Shown here piece after piece: positions 17,141-28,184 of a stretch of DNA of 64,000 nt. Under the pieces are notes generated by a model. The model was not told where the DNA came from. It searched no databases and was given only the letters and a program-made list of their open reading frames with translations. The stretch covers positions 4,740,228 to 4,804,227 of the forward strand of contig NZ_CP076723.1 of assembly GCF_018986915.1 (NCBI RefSeq). Reading direction: 5' to 3'. Numbering within the stretch: the stretch's first letter is position 1; each line of letters starts with the position of its first letter. This DNA is from Geomonas oryzisoli (GTDB taxonomy: Bacteria > Desulfobacterota > Desulfuromonadia > Geobacterales > Geobacteraceae). The position numbers and the translations under genes are program-made.

Positions 17141-17245
17141 GGGGACTGGCTCCGTCAGGTGCCTGTCCCCTTAGTGCTTGGGGAAGCTGGCTGAGCGGAA
17201 AGCGGCGTTCCGCTAGAGGGACAGGCACCTGACGGAGCCAGTCCC
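17141..17245. repeat. Dispersed inverted-repeat element, copy 1
   Basis: A 105-base element with near-complementary ends: GGGACTGGCTCCGTCAGGTG at the left and GCACCTGACGGAGCCAGTCCC-type sequence at the right. The core contains GCTGAGCGGAAAGCGGCGTTCCGCT. It has the form of a small non-autonomous palindromic element (REP or MITE-like). Other copies are at 48621-48723, 54642-54756 (opposite orientation of the core) and a part at 61182-61212. Confidence 0.8.
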
Positions 17246-17252
17246 TTTTGCC

Positions 17253-17298
17253 AAAAACGAAGAAGGCTCGACCATGCGGTCGAGCCTTCTTCGTTTTT
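17253..17298. terminator. Bidirectional terminator after gdhA
   Basis: A perfect 21-bp inverted repeat (left arm 17253-17273, right arm 17278-17298) with a 4-base loop ATGC. The arms start with AAAAA and end with TTTTT, so it works on either strand. It ends the minus-strand gdhA. Confidence 0.9.
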
Positions 17299-17320
17299 GC
17301 AGATGCTGCGGTGAGTCCGA

Positions 17321-19024
<1,704 letters not shown>

Positions 19025-20095
19025 CTAGTTGGTGAACATGAGCTTGCGCTCCAGGTCCATGGAGTGGGACAGGCGCTTGGCCTCCTCCATGGTGATCTGC
19101 TCCTGCTCGTGCAGCTGGATCAGGTGCTGGTCGAGGGTCTGCATCTGGTACTGGCTGCGGCCGTTCTCCATGTGCGCCTCGATCTCGTCCAGGCGTCCCT
19201 CCCGGATGCAGCTCTGGATGGTCGTGGTGGCGCGCATGATCTCCAGCACCGGGATGATGTTCTCGCCGGTCTTGTTCATGACCAGGCGGATCGAGACGGT
19301 GGCCACCAGTATGTCGGCGAGCCTTTGTCTCACGATCTCCTGCGCGTCGGGGGGGAAGTGGCCGACGATCCTGTTGATGGTGGAGACGGCCCCCTGGGTG
19401 TGCAGGGTGGACATGACCAGGTGCCCGGTCTCGGCGGCCATGAGGCAGGACTCGATGGTATCGGTGTCGCGCATCTCTCCCACCATGATCAGGTCCGGGT
19501 CCATGCGCAGCGCGGCCTTCAGTGCGGAGCTGAAGCTGTCGGTGTCGATGCCGACTTCGCGCTGGATGATGCAGCTCTTCTCGGAGTGGAACAGGAATTC
19601 GATGGGGTCTTCGATGGTGATGCAGTTGTAGCTGAAGTGCTCGTTGATGTAGCGCAGCATCGAGGCGAGCGTGGTCGACTTGCCGTTGCCGGTCGGGCCG
19701 GTCACCAGGATCAACCCGTTGGGGGCCTTGACGATCTCACCAAGGACCGGCGGCAGGCGCAGTTCGTCGAAGGTGCCGATGTGGGCGGGGATCACCCTCA
19801 TGATGATGCCGAAGTGCCCGCGCTGCTTGAAGATGCTGACCCGGAAGCGCGCGCCGCTGGGGAGGGAGAAGGAGGTGTCGAACTCCTTCTGGTCGGGCTC
19901 CCAGCGCCGGCCGTGGTGGGTCAGGATCTGGGCCGCGATGAATTCCGTGTCTTCCGCGGTGAGGTCGGGGAGCTTCGATCGGATGATCTGCCCCTTGCCG
20001 CGGAAAAAGGGAGGGTTGTCCACCTCGAAATGCACGTCGGAAACCTTCTTGCTGAAGGCTATTTCCAGAATCTGGACGAAAATCTTGGCATCCAT
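19025..20095 (-). CDS. PilT/PilU-family type IV pilus retraction ATPase
   Basis: A 356-residue hexameric secretion ATPase of the PilT class. Walker A GPTGNGKSTT, the Asp box (CITIEDPIEFLF), Walker B (DLIMVGEMRD) and His box (GHLVMSTLHTQ) are all present, so it is probably active. The variant Walker A (GNGKS rather than GSGKS) and the C-terminus without the AIRNLIRE motif of PilT place it nearer PilU or another paralogue; I therefore do not give a symbol. It would drive pilus disassembly at the cytoplasmic side of the type IV pilus base. The DUF4388 gene lies 93 bases upstream on the same strand. Confidence 0.87.
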   Translation of the reverse strand: MDAKIFVQILEIAFSKKVSDVHFEVDNPPFFRGKGQIIRSKLPDLTAEDTEFIAAQILTHHGRRWEPDQKEFDTSFSLPSGARFRVSIFKQRGHFGIIMRVIPAHIGTFDELRLPPVLGEIVKAPNGLILVTGPTGNGKSTTLASMLRYINEHFSYNCITIEDPIEFLFHSEKSCIIQREVGIDTDSFSSALKAALRMDPDLIMVGEMRDTDTIESCLMAAETGHLVMSTLHTQGAVSTINRIVGHFPPDAQEIVRQRLADILVATVSIRLVMNKTGENIIPVLEIMRATTTIQSCIREGRLDEIEAHMENGRSQYQMQTLDQHLIQLHEQEQITMEEAKRLSHSMDLERKLMFTN

Positions 20096-20188
20096 GGCGG
20101 TCCCTCTCTTGCTGCGGCAGATTGAAATGAATGGCAGACGGGTCTTCTTTTCGGCGCACCCGGTGACCGGCTTGAGCGGCCGGCGCCG

Positions 20189-21904
20189 TTATTTCTGGGC
20201 GCAGCGCTTGCGGTACAGGATGTTGTCGATCACGAGGCCGGCGTGCTGGGACAAAAGCTCCAGCAGCGGCACCTGCGGGTCGGTTCCGGTCCCCGGGCCG
20301 AAATCCGCGTAGATGATGGCGATGACGCGGCCGAAGCTCTTCACCGGGAGGAGCAGCGCCTTGCCGGTCAACGGGGAGCCGATGGCCCCGTACATGGTGT
20401 CGCGCAGCGCCTGGTCGGCATCGCCATAGCAGATCTCGCCGCTGAGGGCGCGCTGGTACAGCGACCCCTCGGATGGGGAAAGGCGCAGCTTTACCGAAGT
20501 GACGGCTCCGGCCGCATCCACCCCGATCGCCCGCTCGGCGATCAGTTCCGAGCGTACCACCACCAGGGTGACGCCGCGGCGGAAAACGCTGCAGGCCGCC
20601 TGCAGCAGTGCGAAGGTGACCTCGGGTGGGTCGTGCTGTTCGGCGAGGGCGAGAAACCGGTTGCGGAACTTGCCGGATAGGTCCTGCTCGGGCTTGCCGT
20701 GGTCCCGGTCCAGGTAGGCTGCCAGAGCCCGGCAGCTGTCGATGGTGTCGGTTATGAAGGTGTCGGGGCGCTGCTCGCGGCAGGGGCGCGGCAGCAGCGC
20801 CGACACGCCGTTTTCCTGTGCGGCAGCGCAGAGCGCGTAGTCGCCCGGGGCGGCCAGGAGCACGATGGCGAGGTCGGCGAAGCGCTCCCGGGTTTTCTTG
20901 AGCAAGCCGGCCAGGTCGCGTCCGTTTCTGCCGGAAGGCTCCCCCGCGTCCAGCAGCAATAGCGGGGTCTTCTCCCGGGACAGGGCCTGGTCGATGACGG
21001 GGTCGAGCTGCTCGGCGTCGTCGGTGGCGCAGATGAAGCGCGGGCCGCAGACCGTGGCGCAGCACTCGCGCATGAGTTTCGCGGAGGTCAGCAGGATGAC
21101 GCCGAGGCTGCTGCCGGATTCCGGGGCGCGCGCCGAGAGCTGCTCCAGGTAACGGAATAGTTGCTGTTGATCGCTTGCCGGGATTCCCGCCAGTTCACCC
21201 TGCAGCCGCGTGGCCGGGGTGTCGGGGACCTCCTCCTGGAGCGCCGAAAAAAAGGTCGGGATGTGCCGCTCCAGCCCTTCCAACTCCTCCAGCCCCAGGT
21301 CGGCGGCGGAGAGCTCGGCGGCGGAGGGTTCGGCTGAGCTGCGCTGCGCTTCGGGGGCGGCGATATTGCCGAAGATGGATTCGGGGGTGAGGGTGCCGTC
21401 GCGCTTGCGTTCGTCGTAGATGCGCAGGGCGTCCATGAGGATGCTCTGCGTGTTCATGTTGATCTGCTCGGGGAAGTAGCGGTACTCGTCGGAGACCACG
21501 ATCTTGTCCACCTCGAGGCAGAAGGTCCCACGCGACCAGGTGAGCACGTCGACGATGGTCATCTCGATGAGGGCTTCCAACCCCTGGTAGGCGGCTTGGG
21601 TCGGGACGACGTTGCCCTCGATCAGCATCTGGATGATCGGCTTGCGGTTTTCCCCCGCGTCCCGCTGCTCACGCAGGGCCGTTTCCAGCGCCTCGCGGCT
21701 CAGTAGACCCATGTCCAGCATGACCTGGCCGATGCGGATGGAGTTGTTGACGTGGTTTGCGCTGACGATGAAACCGTCCCGGAAGACGAGCTGGCTATCC
21801 CCCTTGACGCCTTTCAGCGTGAGGGTGCCGGTCTTGCCGGTCTGGTGCAGCAACTGGATGACATCCACTAAGGGAAGGTGTTCTAAATCGCCTTCAAAGG
21901 ACAT
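20189..21904 (-). CDS. DUF4388 (PATAN-like) protein with C-terminal GAF-like domain
   Basis: A 571-residue cytosolic regulator. Residues 1-100 form a DUF4388 domain (MSFEGDLEHLPLVDVIQLLHQTGKTGTLTL), typical of delta-proteobacterial signalling proteins. Residues about 165-265 are linker. The middle (residues 270-400) resembles a receiver fold (LLLLDAGEPSGRNGRDLAGLL), and the C-terminal 150 residues look like a GAF domain (GKALLLPVKSFGRVIAIIYADFG). Adjacent to a PilT-like ATPase, it probably regulates pilus motility or a related output; that link is inference from position. Confidence 0.75.
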   Translation of the reverse strand: MSFEGDLEHLPLVDVIQLLHQTGKTGTLTLKGVKGDSQLVFRDGFIVSANHVNNSIRIGQVMLDMGLLSREALETALREQRDAGENRKPIIQMLIEGNVVPTQAAYQGLEALIEMTIVDVLTWSRGTFCLEVDKIVVSDEYRYFPEQINMNTQSILMDALRIYDERKRDGTLTPESIFGNIAAPEAQRSSAEPSAAELSAADLGLEELEGLERHIPTFFSALQEEVPDTPATRLQGELAGIPASDQQQLFRYLEQLSARAPESGSSLGVILLTSAKLMRECCATVCGPRFICATDDAEQLDPVIDQALSREKTPLLLLDAGEPSGRNGRDLAGLLKKTRERFADLAIVLLAAPGDYALCAAAQENGVSALLPRPCREQRPDTFITDTIDSCRALAAYLDRDHGKPEQDLSGKFRNRFLALAEQHDPPEVTFALLQAACSVFRRGVTLVVVRSELIAERAIGVDAAGAVTSVKLRLSPSEGSLYQRALSGEICYGDADQALRDTMYGAIGSPLTGKALLLPVKSFGRVIAIIYADFGPGTGTDPQVPLLELLSQHAGLVIDNILYRKRCAQK

Positions 21905-22028
21905 GCCGATACCCTTGTCTGCCTGTGGTGGGTGAGGTGGAGCGGGTCAAGCGGAGGAGATTCTAACATGCGACCGGGGGTAAGTAAACCGGAATTGCTG
22001 GGGAATTGGAGGAAAGGATGGCGGGGGG

Positions 22029-22835
22029 CTAGGCGGCCTCGAGTTCTCCGGTGTGGCTGAGCCACGCGAGGGCGAGGGCGAGCAGGCCGGCGACGCCGCC
22101 CATGGTGAGGCTGCGGCTTACGTAGTGGGCGTTACGCTGTGCGAGGAAGGTAAGGAAATCGTCTCGTTGTACCACCATCCGCTCCAGCAGCCGGCCGTCT
22201 TCGCGCACCGTTTTCAGGCCGCTGCGGCCGCCGCTGCGCAGGGTGGTGCTGTCCTCAACGGTCTGCATCAGCCGCCCCATCATGGCGAAGACGGCGCTGC
22301 CGCGGTTGCCGCCGTCGGCGAGCTCGCGCCGGAACACCGGCAGGGCTTCGTCGAAGAGGCTGGGGAGTCCGGCCAGCGCCTCCTCGCGGATACCCCCTCC
22401 CTGGAAGCGGTTGCGCACCCGGTGCGCCGAACCCGGTTCCCCGTGTTCGAAGAAAAGCTCGGCAAGGCCGGCGATCGACGAGCGCAGGCTCTCCTCGTCC
22501 CGGCCGGGAGCGCAGGCGCCGGCACACAGGACCAGCCCCCCCAGGAAGATGTATCCCTTGTGGCAGCTGGTCCCAACGGCACGCTGCACCGCGCGTTCGG
22601 CAGCGACCCCCAGGCGCACCCGGGCCGCCAGGTCCTCGCCGGACAGGACCGCATCGCAAAGATCCATGAGGTACAGGGAGACGATCTTCAACGACGCCTC
22701 CATGCGGGGCACGGAAAGGTCCGGGTGGGCGCCGCAGTCGCAGAGGTCGACGAGACCCGGCTTGGGGGTCAGGTAGAGCTCCATGAAGGCTCCGCGCACC
22801 AGGTTCTTGGCGAGTTTGGGGAGATAGCTGGTCAT
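22029..22835 (-). CDS. CitG/MdcB-family triphosphoribosyl-dephospho-CoA synthase-like protein
   Basis: A 268-residue protein with the family signature ELYLTPKPGLVDLCDCGAHPDLSVPRMEASL near the N-terminus. CitG and MdcB make the 2'-(5''-triphosphoribosyl)-3'-dephospho-CoA prosthetic group precursor of citrate lyase or malonate decarboxylase. Neither enzyme is encoded nearby, so the substrate is open; related orphan members take part in tetrahydromethanopterin or nucleotide metabolism in other bacteria. I chose the ATG at 22835 because family similarity starts just after it; the longer frame to 23030 reads through a T/A-rich promoter-like region (a TATAAT-like hexamer near 22920 on the minus strand). 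Confidence 0.72.
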   Translation of the reverse strand: MTSYLPKLAKNLVRGAFMELYLTPKPGLVDLCDCGAHPDLSVPRMEASLKIVSLYLMDLCDAVLSGEDLAARVRLGVAAERAVQRAVGTSCHKGYIFLGGLVLCAGACAPGRDEESLRSSIAGLAELFFEHGEPGSAHRVRNRFQGGGIREEALAGLPSLFDEALPVFRRELADGGNRGSAVFAMMGRLMQTVEDSTTLRSGGRSGLKTVREDGRLLERMVVQRDDFLTFLAQRNAHYVSRSLTMGGVAGLLALALAWLSHTGELEAA

Positions 22836-23247
22836 CTCTGGGATCAGGCTCCGGGTCCGGCTTGGATAATTGAGATCCGTATAGTAGCATTTTTTCGCCG
22901 CAGAAGAGAATGTGTATACATTATAAAGGGATAAGCCGCCCGGACCCCGTGCTTCGAGGGGCGCGGAGTTCCCCGCTGCGGACCGGCGATCGCGCTCTTC
23001 CGGACGGAGCGCGCCGGGAGAGGGAAGCATAATAACCTTGAATTACTACGGCAATCTGGGATACTCTTCAGTCTTGGTGCCCGGCTCCCGGGCCCGGCAT
23101 AACCTGGATGCACCCGCAGATTCCCGACCAGCTCTACCCTTGCCGCAGGGGGCCAAGGAGCTTCCCGCCTCCCCGACCATCGGCCTTCCGGGTACGCCAG
23201 GCCCATGATCCAGCGCACGCATCGACCCGATTGGAGACCCTCTCGAC
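22836..23247. other. Intergenic region between divergent citG-like and PBP1A genes
   Basis: Roughly 410 bases between divergent genes. The A/T-rich stretch near 22870-22930 is the best promoter candidate for the minus-strand gene. The rest is G/C-rich without a credible gene; short frames crossing it lack ribosome-binding sites. Confidence 0.45.
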
Positions 23248-25743
23248 ATGGAAATCTACAAGGCGCAGCCGCGACAGCCGCAGCGCAGGTTGAAAAAAGC
23301 ACCAGCACCCACCCTGAAGTACCTGCTCTGGGGCGCCGCCGGCGGCTCCACCATCATGCTGCTCGCCTTTCTCGGTTACTTCTTCTACCTCCTGGGGGCG
23401 CTCCCCAAGGTGGACCGTCTCGCCGACTACCGCCCCCCGATCCTCTCGCAGGTCTACGGCCAGGACGGCACCCTGGTCGGCGAGTTCTATCTGGAGCGGC
23501 GCACCGTGGTGCCGGTGGACAAGATGCCCAAACGGCTGATCCAGGCCTTCGTCGCCGCCGAGGATTCCAACTTCTACCAGCACAAGGGGATCGACTACCT
23601 CGGTGTCGCCCGCGCGGCGGTGAAAAACCTGATCTCCATGCGCAAGAAGGAAGGGGCCTCCACCATCACGCAGCAGGTGGCCAAGTCCATGCTGCTCACG
23701 CCGGAAAAGAAATTCTCCAGGAAACTGAAGGAAGCCATCCTCGCCAAGAGGATGGAGGAGCGGCTCACCAAGGACGAGATCCTCTACATCTACCTGAACC
23801 AGATCTATCTCGGCGCCGGCGCCTACGGTGTGCAGCTTGCGGCTGAGACCTACTTCGGCAAGGAAGTGGACAAGCTGAACCTGGCCGAGATGGCGATGCT
23901 GGCGGGGCTCCCCAAGGCGCCCAACAGCTACTCCCCGATCAAGCACCTGGAGCGGGCCAAGGAGCGCCAGGGGTACGTCCTGGAGCGGATGGTGAAGGAA
24001 GGGTACATCACCCAGGTCGAGGCGGACTATGCCAAGGCCACCCCCATCGTGATCCAGCCCCTCAAGAAGGTGAACGCGGAGCAGTCCGCCTACTTCCTGG
24101 AGCAGGTAAGGCAGCAGCTCGTCGAGAAGTACGGCGAGGAGCGGCTCTACAAGGACGGCCTGAAGATCTACACCACCATGAACGCCGAGATGCAGAAGGC
24201 GGCCTACGACTCCGTGGTCAACGGCCTGAAGGCGGTGGACAAGCGCCAGGGCTTCCGCGGCGCCGCGAAGTACCTCGCCGAGGCCGAGGTGGAGCCCTTC
24301 TGCAAGAAGGTCGAGGACGACATCGACGATCTCTCCCTGAAGCAGGGGGTGGTGTACCAGGGCGTGGTGACCGGGGTCGACGCGGCCAAACGCGAGCTGG
24401 CGGTCCGGGTCGGCGACCGCACCGGCACGCTCCCCAGAAAGAACATGGATTGGGCCGGCAAGGTGGAACTGGTCAACAGCTACGGCAAGCCCCAGGCCAA
24501 GCGGGCCATCGGGCTGGGAGCCGTGCTCGAACTGCAGGTCAAGGAGCCGGACAAGAACAAGGCGGGGGCGGTGTTCGCCCTGGACCAGACCCCCGAGGCG
24601 CAGGCTGCGCTGGTCGCCATCGACCCGATGACCGGGGGCGTGCGCGCCATGGTGGGGGGCTACGATTACAAGAAGAGCCAGTTCAACCGGGCCATGCAGG
24701 CCAAGAGAAACCCCGGTTCAGCCTTCAAGCCGGTCATCTACGCGGCGGCCCTTGAGCACGGCATGACCACCGCCAGCATCATCGACGACTCCCAGGTGGA
24801 GTACGACAGCGGCGGCGACAAGGCGTGGAAGCCGAAGAACTACGACAACGTCTACCGCGGCCCGGTCACCATGCGCGAGGCCCTCACCAACTCCATCAAC
24901 GTGGTCAGCGTGAAGATCCTGGAGCAGATCGGGGTCGGCACCGCCATCGACTACGCCAAGAAGCTGGGGATCACCTCGCCCCTGGCCAGTAACCTCACCC
25001 TGGCCCTGGGTTCGTCCAGCGTCACCCCGATGGAGCTCACCAGCGCCTACTCCGTATTCGCCTCCGGCGGCTACCGCACCACGCCCTACTTCGTCACCAA
25101 GGTGCTCGACCGCGACGGCAACGTGCTGGAAGAGATCCAGGAGCCGAAAGTGCCGGTGTTCGGCAAGATGTCCAGCGCCCAGGCCGACGCGTCCGCCGAA
25201 GACGAGGGGGAGGAAGGGAAGGTCCCGCCGGCCGTGCCGCAGCCGGGACAGCCGGTGCTCACCGAGGCGACCGGCGGCGTGATACCGGTCATCCCCCCCG
25301 AGACCGCCTTCATCATGACCAACCTGATGGAAAGCGTCGTCACCAGCGGCACCGGGGGACGGGCGCGCGCCCTCGGGCGTCCCGTGGCAGGCAAAACCGG
25401 CACCACCAACGACATGAAGGACGCCTGGTTCGTGGGGTACGTGCCGCAGCTGGTGGCCGGGGTCTGGGTCGGCTACGACCAGGAGCGCAGCCTCGGCGCC
25501 GGCGGTTCCGGCGGGCAGGCGGCGGCGCCGATCTGGACCGAGTTCATGCAGCGGGCCATGGCCGGTGTCCCGGTGAAGTCGTTCCCCACCCCGGGCAACG
25601 TCACCTTCGCGCTCATCGACCCGCGCAACGGGCGCCTGGCCAAGGACGGGACGCCGGGAGCGGTGCAGGAGTGCTTCGTATCGGGGACCGAGCCGACGAG
25701 CTACAGTGCGGAACCCCCGGCCGACGCCGTCTCTGCGCAGTAA
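23248..25743 (+). CDS. mrcA: Penicillin-binding protein 1A, bifunctional
   Basis: An 831-residue class A PBP that polymerises and cross-links peptidoglycan. It has a short basic cytosolic N-terminus, one membrane segment near residues 32-52 and a GT51 transglycosylase domain with EDSNFYQHKG and GASTITQQVAKSM. An OB-like insertion of about 100 residues follows, then the transpeptidase domain with SxxK as NPGSAFKP, SxN as TNSINVV, and KTG as GKTGTTND. A C-terminal Pro-rich insert is located before the KTG region (around residues 635-680). Length fits PBP1A/PonA. The ATG at 23248 is preceded by TTGGAGA. Confidence 0.93.
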   Translation: MEIYKAQPRQPQRRLKKAPAPTLKYLLWGAAGGSTIMLLAFLGYFFYLLGALPKVDRLADYRPPILSQVYGQDGTLVGEFYLERRTVVPVDKMPKRLIQAFVAAEDSNFYQHKGIDYLGVARAAVKNLISMRKKEGASTITQQVAKSMLLTPEKKFSRKLKEAILAKRMEERLTKDEILYIYLNQIYLGAGAYGVQLAAETYFGKEVDKLNLAEMAMLAGLPKAPNSYSPIKHLERAKERQGYVLERMVKEGYITQVEADYAKATPIVIQPLKKVNAEQSAYFLEQVRQQLVEKYGEERLYKDGLKIYTTMNAEMQKAAYDSVVNGLKAVDKRQGFRGAAKYLAEAEVEPFCKKVEDDIDDLSLKQGVVYQGVVTGVDAAKRELAVRVGDRTGTLPRKNMDWAGKVELVNSYGKPQAKRAIGLGAVLELQVKEPDKNKAGAVFALDQTPEAQAALVAIDPMTGGVRAMVGGYDYKKSQFNRAMQAKRNPGSAFKPVIYAAALEHGMTTASIIDDSQVEYDSGGDKAWKPKNYDNVYRGPVTMREALTNSINVVSVKILEQIGVGTAIDYAKKLGITSPLASNLTLALGSSSVTPMELTSAYSVFASGGYRTTPYFVTKVLDRDGNVLEEIQEPKVPVFGKMSSAQADASAEDEGEEGKVPPAVPQPGQPVLTEATGGVIPVIPPETAFIMTNLMESVVTSGTGGRARALGRPVAGKTGTTNDMKDAWFVGYVPQLVAGVWVGYDQERSLGAGGSGGQAAAPIWTEFMQRAMAGVPVKSFPTPGNVTFALIDPRNGRLAKDGTPGAVQECFVSGTEPTSYSAEPPADAVSAQ

Positions 25744-25899
25744 GTTGCCGGAATAGCGATGGTTGTGCGCGGCGGGGGCGGTTGTTTAACGGCGCCGAAC
25801 GGATCCCCGTAAAGCCTTGCCAGGAGCGGATCGAGGCCTCAAAAACGGGCTAGATCCGCTCCTGTCGCGGAGAAAATGGAAGCAGGCACAAGAAAACCC

Positions 25900-25927
25900 T
25901 TGCAAATTACGAATATATGATTATAGT
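25900..25927 (+). promoter_or_regulatory. Sigma-70 type promoter of the HU gene
   Basis: TTGCAA at 25900-25905 and TATAGT at 25922-25927 with a 16-base spacer, ahead of the HU start codon at 25962. The surrounding A/T-rich sequence contrasts with the neighbouring G/C-rich DNA. Confidence 0.65.
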
Positions 25928-25961
25928 GGCGTTAATTTAATCCAGCCAAGGAGGGTTTCAC

Positions 25962-26246
25962 ATGACTAAAGCAGAACTGGTCGAAGCAGTGGCGAAGTCC
26001 GCTAACATCCCCAAGGCCGCAGCCGAGAAGGCCGTCGGTGCATTCATCTCCACCGTGAGCGGTGCGCTGAAGAAGGGCGACAGGGTAACCCTGGTAGGTT
26101 TCGGCAGCTTTGAAGTTGCCAGCCGTCAGGCCCGTACCGGCAGGAACCCGCAGACCGGCAAGGAGATCAAGATCGCCGAAGCCAAGGTGCCCAAGTTCCG
26201 CCCCGGCAAGGCCCTGAAGGACGCCATCGCTGCCAAGAAGAAGTAG
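25962..26246 (+). CDS. hup: HU-family DNA-binding protein
   Basis: A 94-residue histone-like protein that bends and compacts DNA as a dimer. The complete HU fold is present: N-terminal helices ([25 protein letters not shown]), the [14 protein letters not shown] core and the DNA-binding arm [15 protein letters not shown] with the invariant RNPQTG, ending in [14 protein letters not shown] and a Lys-rich tail. AAGGAGG precedes the ATG. Its own promoter (25900-25927) and terminator flank it, so it is monocistronic. Confidence 0.96.
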   Translation: MTKAELVEAVAKSANIPKAAAEKAVGAFISTVSGALKKGDRVTLVGFGSFEVASRQARTGRNPQTGKEIKIAEAKVPKFRPGKALKDAIAAKKK

Positions 26247-26308
26247 TCTCGGACCAGCCAGCGACGTGCCCCTCCACGACTGTTGCTACGTCACCGGCAC
26301 GCAAGAAG

Positions 26309-26335
26309 ACCCCGCCCACAAAGCGGGGTTTTCTC
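26309..26335 (+). terminator. Rho-independent terminator of the HU gene
   Basis: CCCCGC (26310-26315) pairs with GCGGGG (26323-26328), followed by TTTTCTCTT. Confidence 0.8.
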
Positions 26336-26339
26336 TTGT

Positions 26340-26699
26340 AAACGTATACAAAAAAAGAAAAACTTGCCTTTGTCGGGCACCTGTAGTAAAGCTGTTCGCC
26401 TGACTGACATCAGTTCCACCGGGGTAATACCCCTCCCATCGATCCAACCCCTTCGCATTCAGGTTAATCCCCACGAGAAATGCGGCAGCAGCTAATTGGT
26501 TGGCAACGATGTACGGTTTGCCGGTCATATGGCGTGTTGCCGAGTAATATTCAGCTAAGCCTGCGACAATCGTTGTCGCGGCGGGTTTGGCACGCCCCAC
26601 ATTTCACCGCCTTCCGGCGCAGCAGCCGCTTTCGTCCCGTGGGGATTCCCGGGATGCAGCGTGGCCCTGCTTTGCCGCGAGGGTACGTAAAGGAAACGC
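26340..26699. other. Intergenic region without an identifiable gene
   Basis: About 360 bases between the HU terminator and rhlE, with lower G+C than the flanks. Open frames occur on both strands (for example 26286-26600 minus and 26480-26710 plus) but neither has a recognisable domain or ribosome-binding site. The last 30 bases hold the ribosome-binding site of rhlE. Possibly the remnant of an older gene; nothing can be named. Confidence 0.4.
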
Positions 26700-28040
26700 A
26701 TGTCTTTTGAATCACTGAACCTCTCCGCCCCTCTCCTCAAAGCAATCAACGCCTGCGGCTACACCGAGCCGACCCCGATCCAGGCCGAGTCGATCCCGCT
26801 GGCCCTCTCCGGCCGCGACCTGATCGGCAGCGCCCAGACCGGCACCGGGAAGACGGCGTCCTTCGTCCTCCCCGCCCTGGAGCGTCTCCTGGTCCCGTCG
26901 CCGGTACGCGGCAAGGGGCCGCGCATCCTGGTGCTGACCCCGACCCGCGAGTTGGCCATCCAGGTGGTGGACGCGGTGAGGACCTACGGCAAGTTCATGC
27001 GGGTGCGCTGCGGCTCCATCCTGGGGGGCATGCCCTACCGCGACCAGATGATGCTGCTGTCCAGCCCGGTCGACATCATCGTTGCCACCCCGGGGCGCCT
27101 GATCGATCACCTGGACCGCCGCACCATCAACTTCTCGCGCCTGGAGATGCTGGTCCTGGACGAGGCCGACCGCATGCTGGACATGGGCTTCTCCGAGGAC
27201 GTGGACAGGATCGCCGCCGCGGCCCCGACCGAGCGCCAGACCCTTTTGTTCACCGCCACCATGGACGACGCCATGGCGAAGCTGGCCCAGCGCCTCTTGA
27301 AGGACCCGGTCCGCGTCGCGGTGGACGTGAAGCAGGTCACCAACCTTTCCATCGAGCAGCGCCTGCACGTGGCCGACGACATGCGCCACAAGAACCGCCT
27401 GCTGCAGCACCTGGTCTCCGACGCCAGCGTGACCAAGGCGATCATCTTCTCGGCTACCAAGAAGGACGCCGACCAGCTCGCCTTCGAGCTCTACTCGCAG
27501 GGGCATGCGGCCGCGGCGCTGCACGGCGACATGTCCCAGGGTGCTCGTAACAAGACCATCTCCAACATGCGTCGCGGCAAGGTGCGCCTTCTGGTCGCCA
27601 CCGACGTCGCTGCCCGCGGTCTGGACGTCTCCGGCATCAGCCACGTGATCAACTACGACCTCCCCAAGTTCGCCGAGGACTACGTGCACAGGATCGGCCG
27701 GACCGGCCGCGCCGGCGCCACCGGGATCGCCATCTCGTTTTGCTCCATGAACGAGGTTGCCTACCTGGACCGCATCGAGCGTCTGACCGGCAAGCCGCTC
27801 CCCCAGCACGTGATCGAGGGGCTCGAGCCGACCCGTCCGCTGAGAAGGAACAACGGCGGCCCCGGCGCACGCAAGGGACGCCCCGGATTCGACCCGCGCA
27901 AGAAGGGTTTCGCTCCCAAGGGACGCCCGTCCCAGGGTGGGCGCCCCGGCCAGAGCGCGCGCCCGGGACAGGGCGCCGGCCGTCGCGATGCCCAGCCGGT
28001 GGTCGAGTACCGCCGCGGCAGGGGCGGGGCGGGAAACTAG
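26700..28040 (+). CDS. rhlE: DEAD-box RNA helicase, RhlE type
   Basis: A 446-residue ATP-dependent RNA helicase. It contains the Q motif (GYTEPTPIQAESIPLALSG), motif I AQTGTGKT, Ia PTRELAIQ, motif II DEAD in VLDEADRMLDMGF, motif III as TAT, motif V (ATDVAARGLDVSGI) and motif VI HRIGRTGRAG. The C-terminal 70 residues are a basic Gly/Arg/Pro-rich tail that binds RNA. Such enzymes assist ribosome assembly and RNA decay, particularly in the cold. AAAGGAA precedes the ATG. Confidence 0.93.
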   Translation: MSFESLNLSAPLLKAINACGYTEPTPIQAESIPLALSGRDLIGSAQTGTGKTASFVLPALERLLVPSPVRGKGPRILVLTPTRELAIQVVDAVRTYGKFMRVRCGSILGGMPYRDQMMLLSSPVDIIVATPGRLIDHLDRRTINFSRLEMLVLDEADRMLDMGFSEDVDRIAAAAPTERQTLLFTATMDDAMAKLAQRLLKDPVRVAVDVKQVTNLSIEQRLHVADDMRHKNRLLQHLVSDASVTKAIIFSATKKDADQLAFELYSQGHAAAALHGDMSQGARNKTISNMRRGKVRLLVATDVAARGLDVSGISHVINYDLPKFAEDYVHRIGRTGRAGATGIAISFCSMNEVAYLDRIERLTGKPLPQHVIEGLEPTRPLRRNNGGPGARKGRPGFDPRKKGFAPKGRPSQGGRPGQSARPGQGAGRRDAQPVVEYRRGRGGAGN

Positions 28041-28184
28041 CCTTTTCCTTGCTTTAAGTCGTTGGTTTTGGTATCGTTTGCAACTGTGTATACGGCCCCC
28101 CGGCGTCCCGCCGCGGGGGCCGCTTGCGACTGAGCGTCGGTCGGCAGCGTCGACCGCCATGAGAGATACGACAGGGGGTAGCAG

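Noticed and set aside
25806-25866. Terminator of PBP1A gene (GAGCGGATC / GATCCGCTC)
   Set aside because: The 11-bp inverted repeat has a 20-base loop and no T-run; may be a repeat or protein site instead.
26286-26600. Minus-strand frame of 104 aa and plus-strand frame of 76 aa between hup and rhlE
   Set aside because: They overlap each other, lack ribosome-binding sites, cross the hup terminator or rhlE leader, and show no domain.
28041-28184. Terminator of rhlE
   Set aside because: A strong G/C hairpin exists around 28094-28122 but no T-run follows, so it is not a typical terminator.
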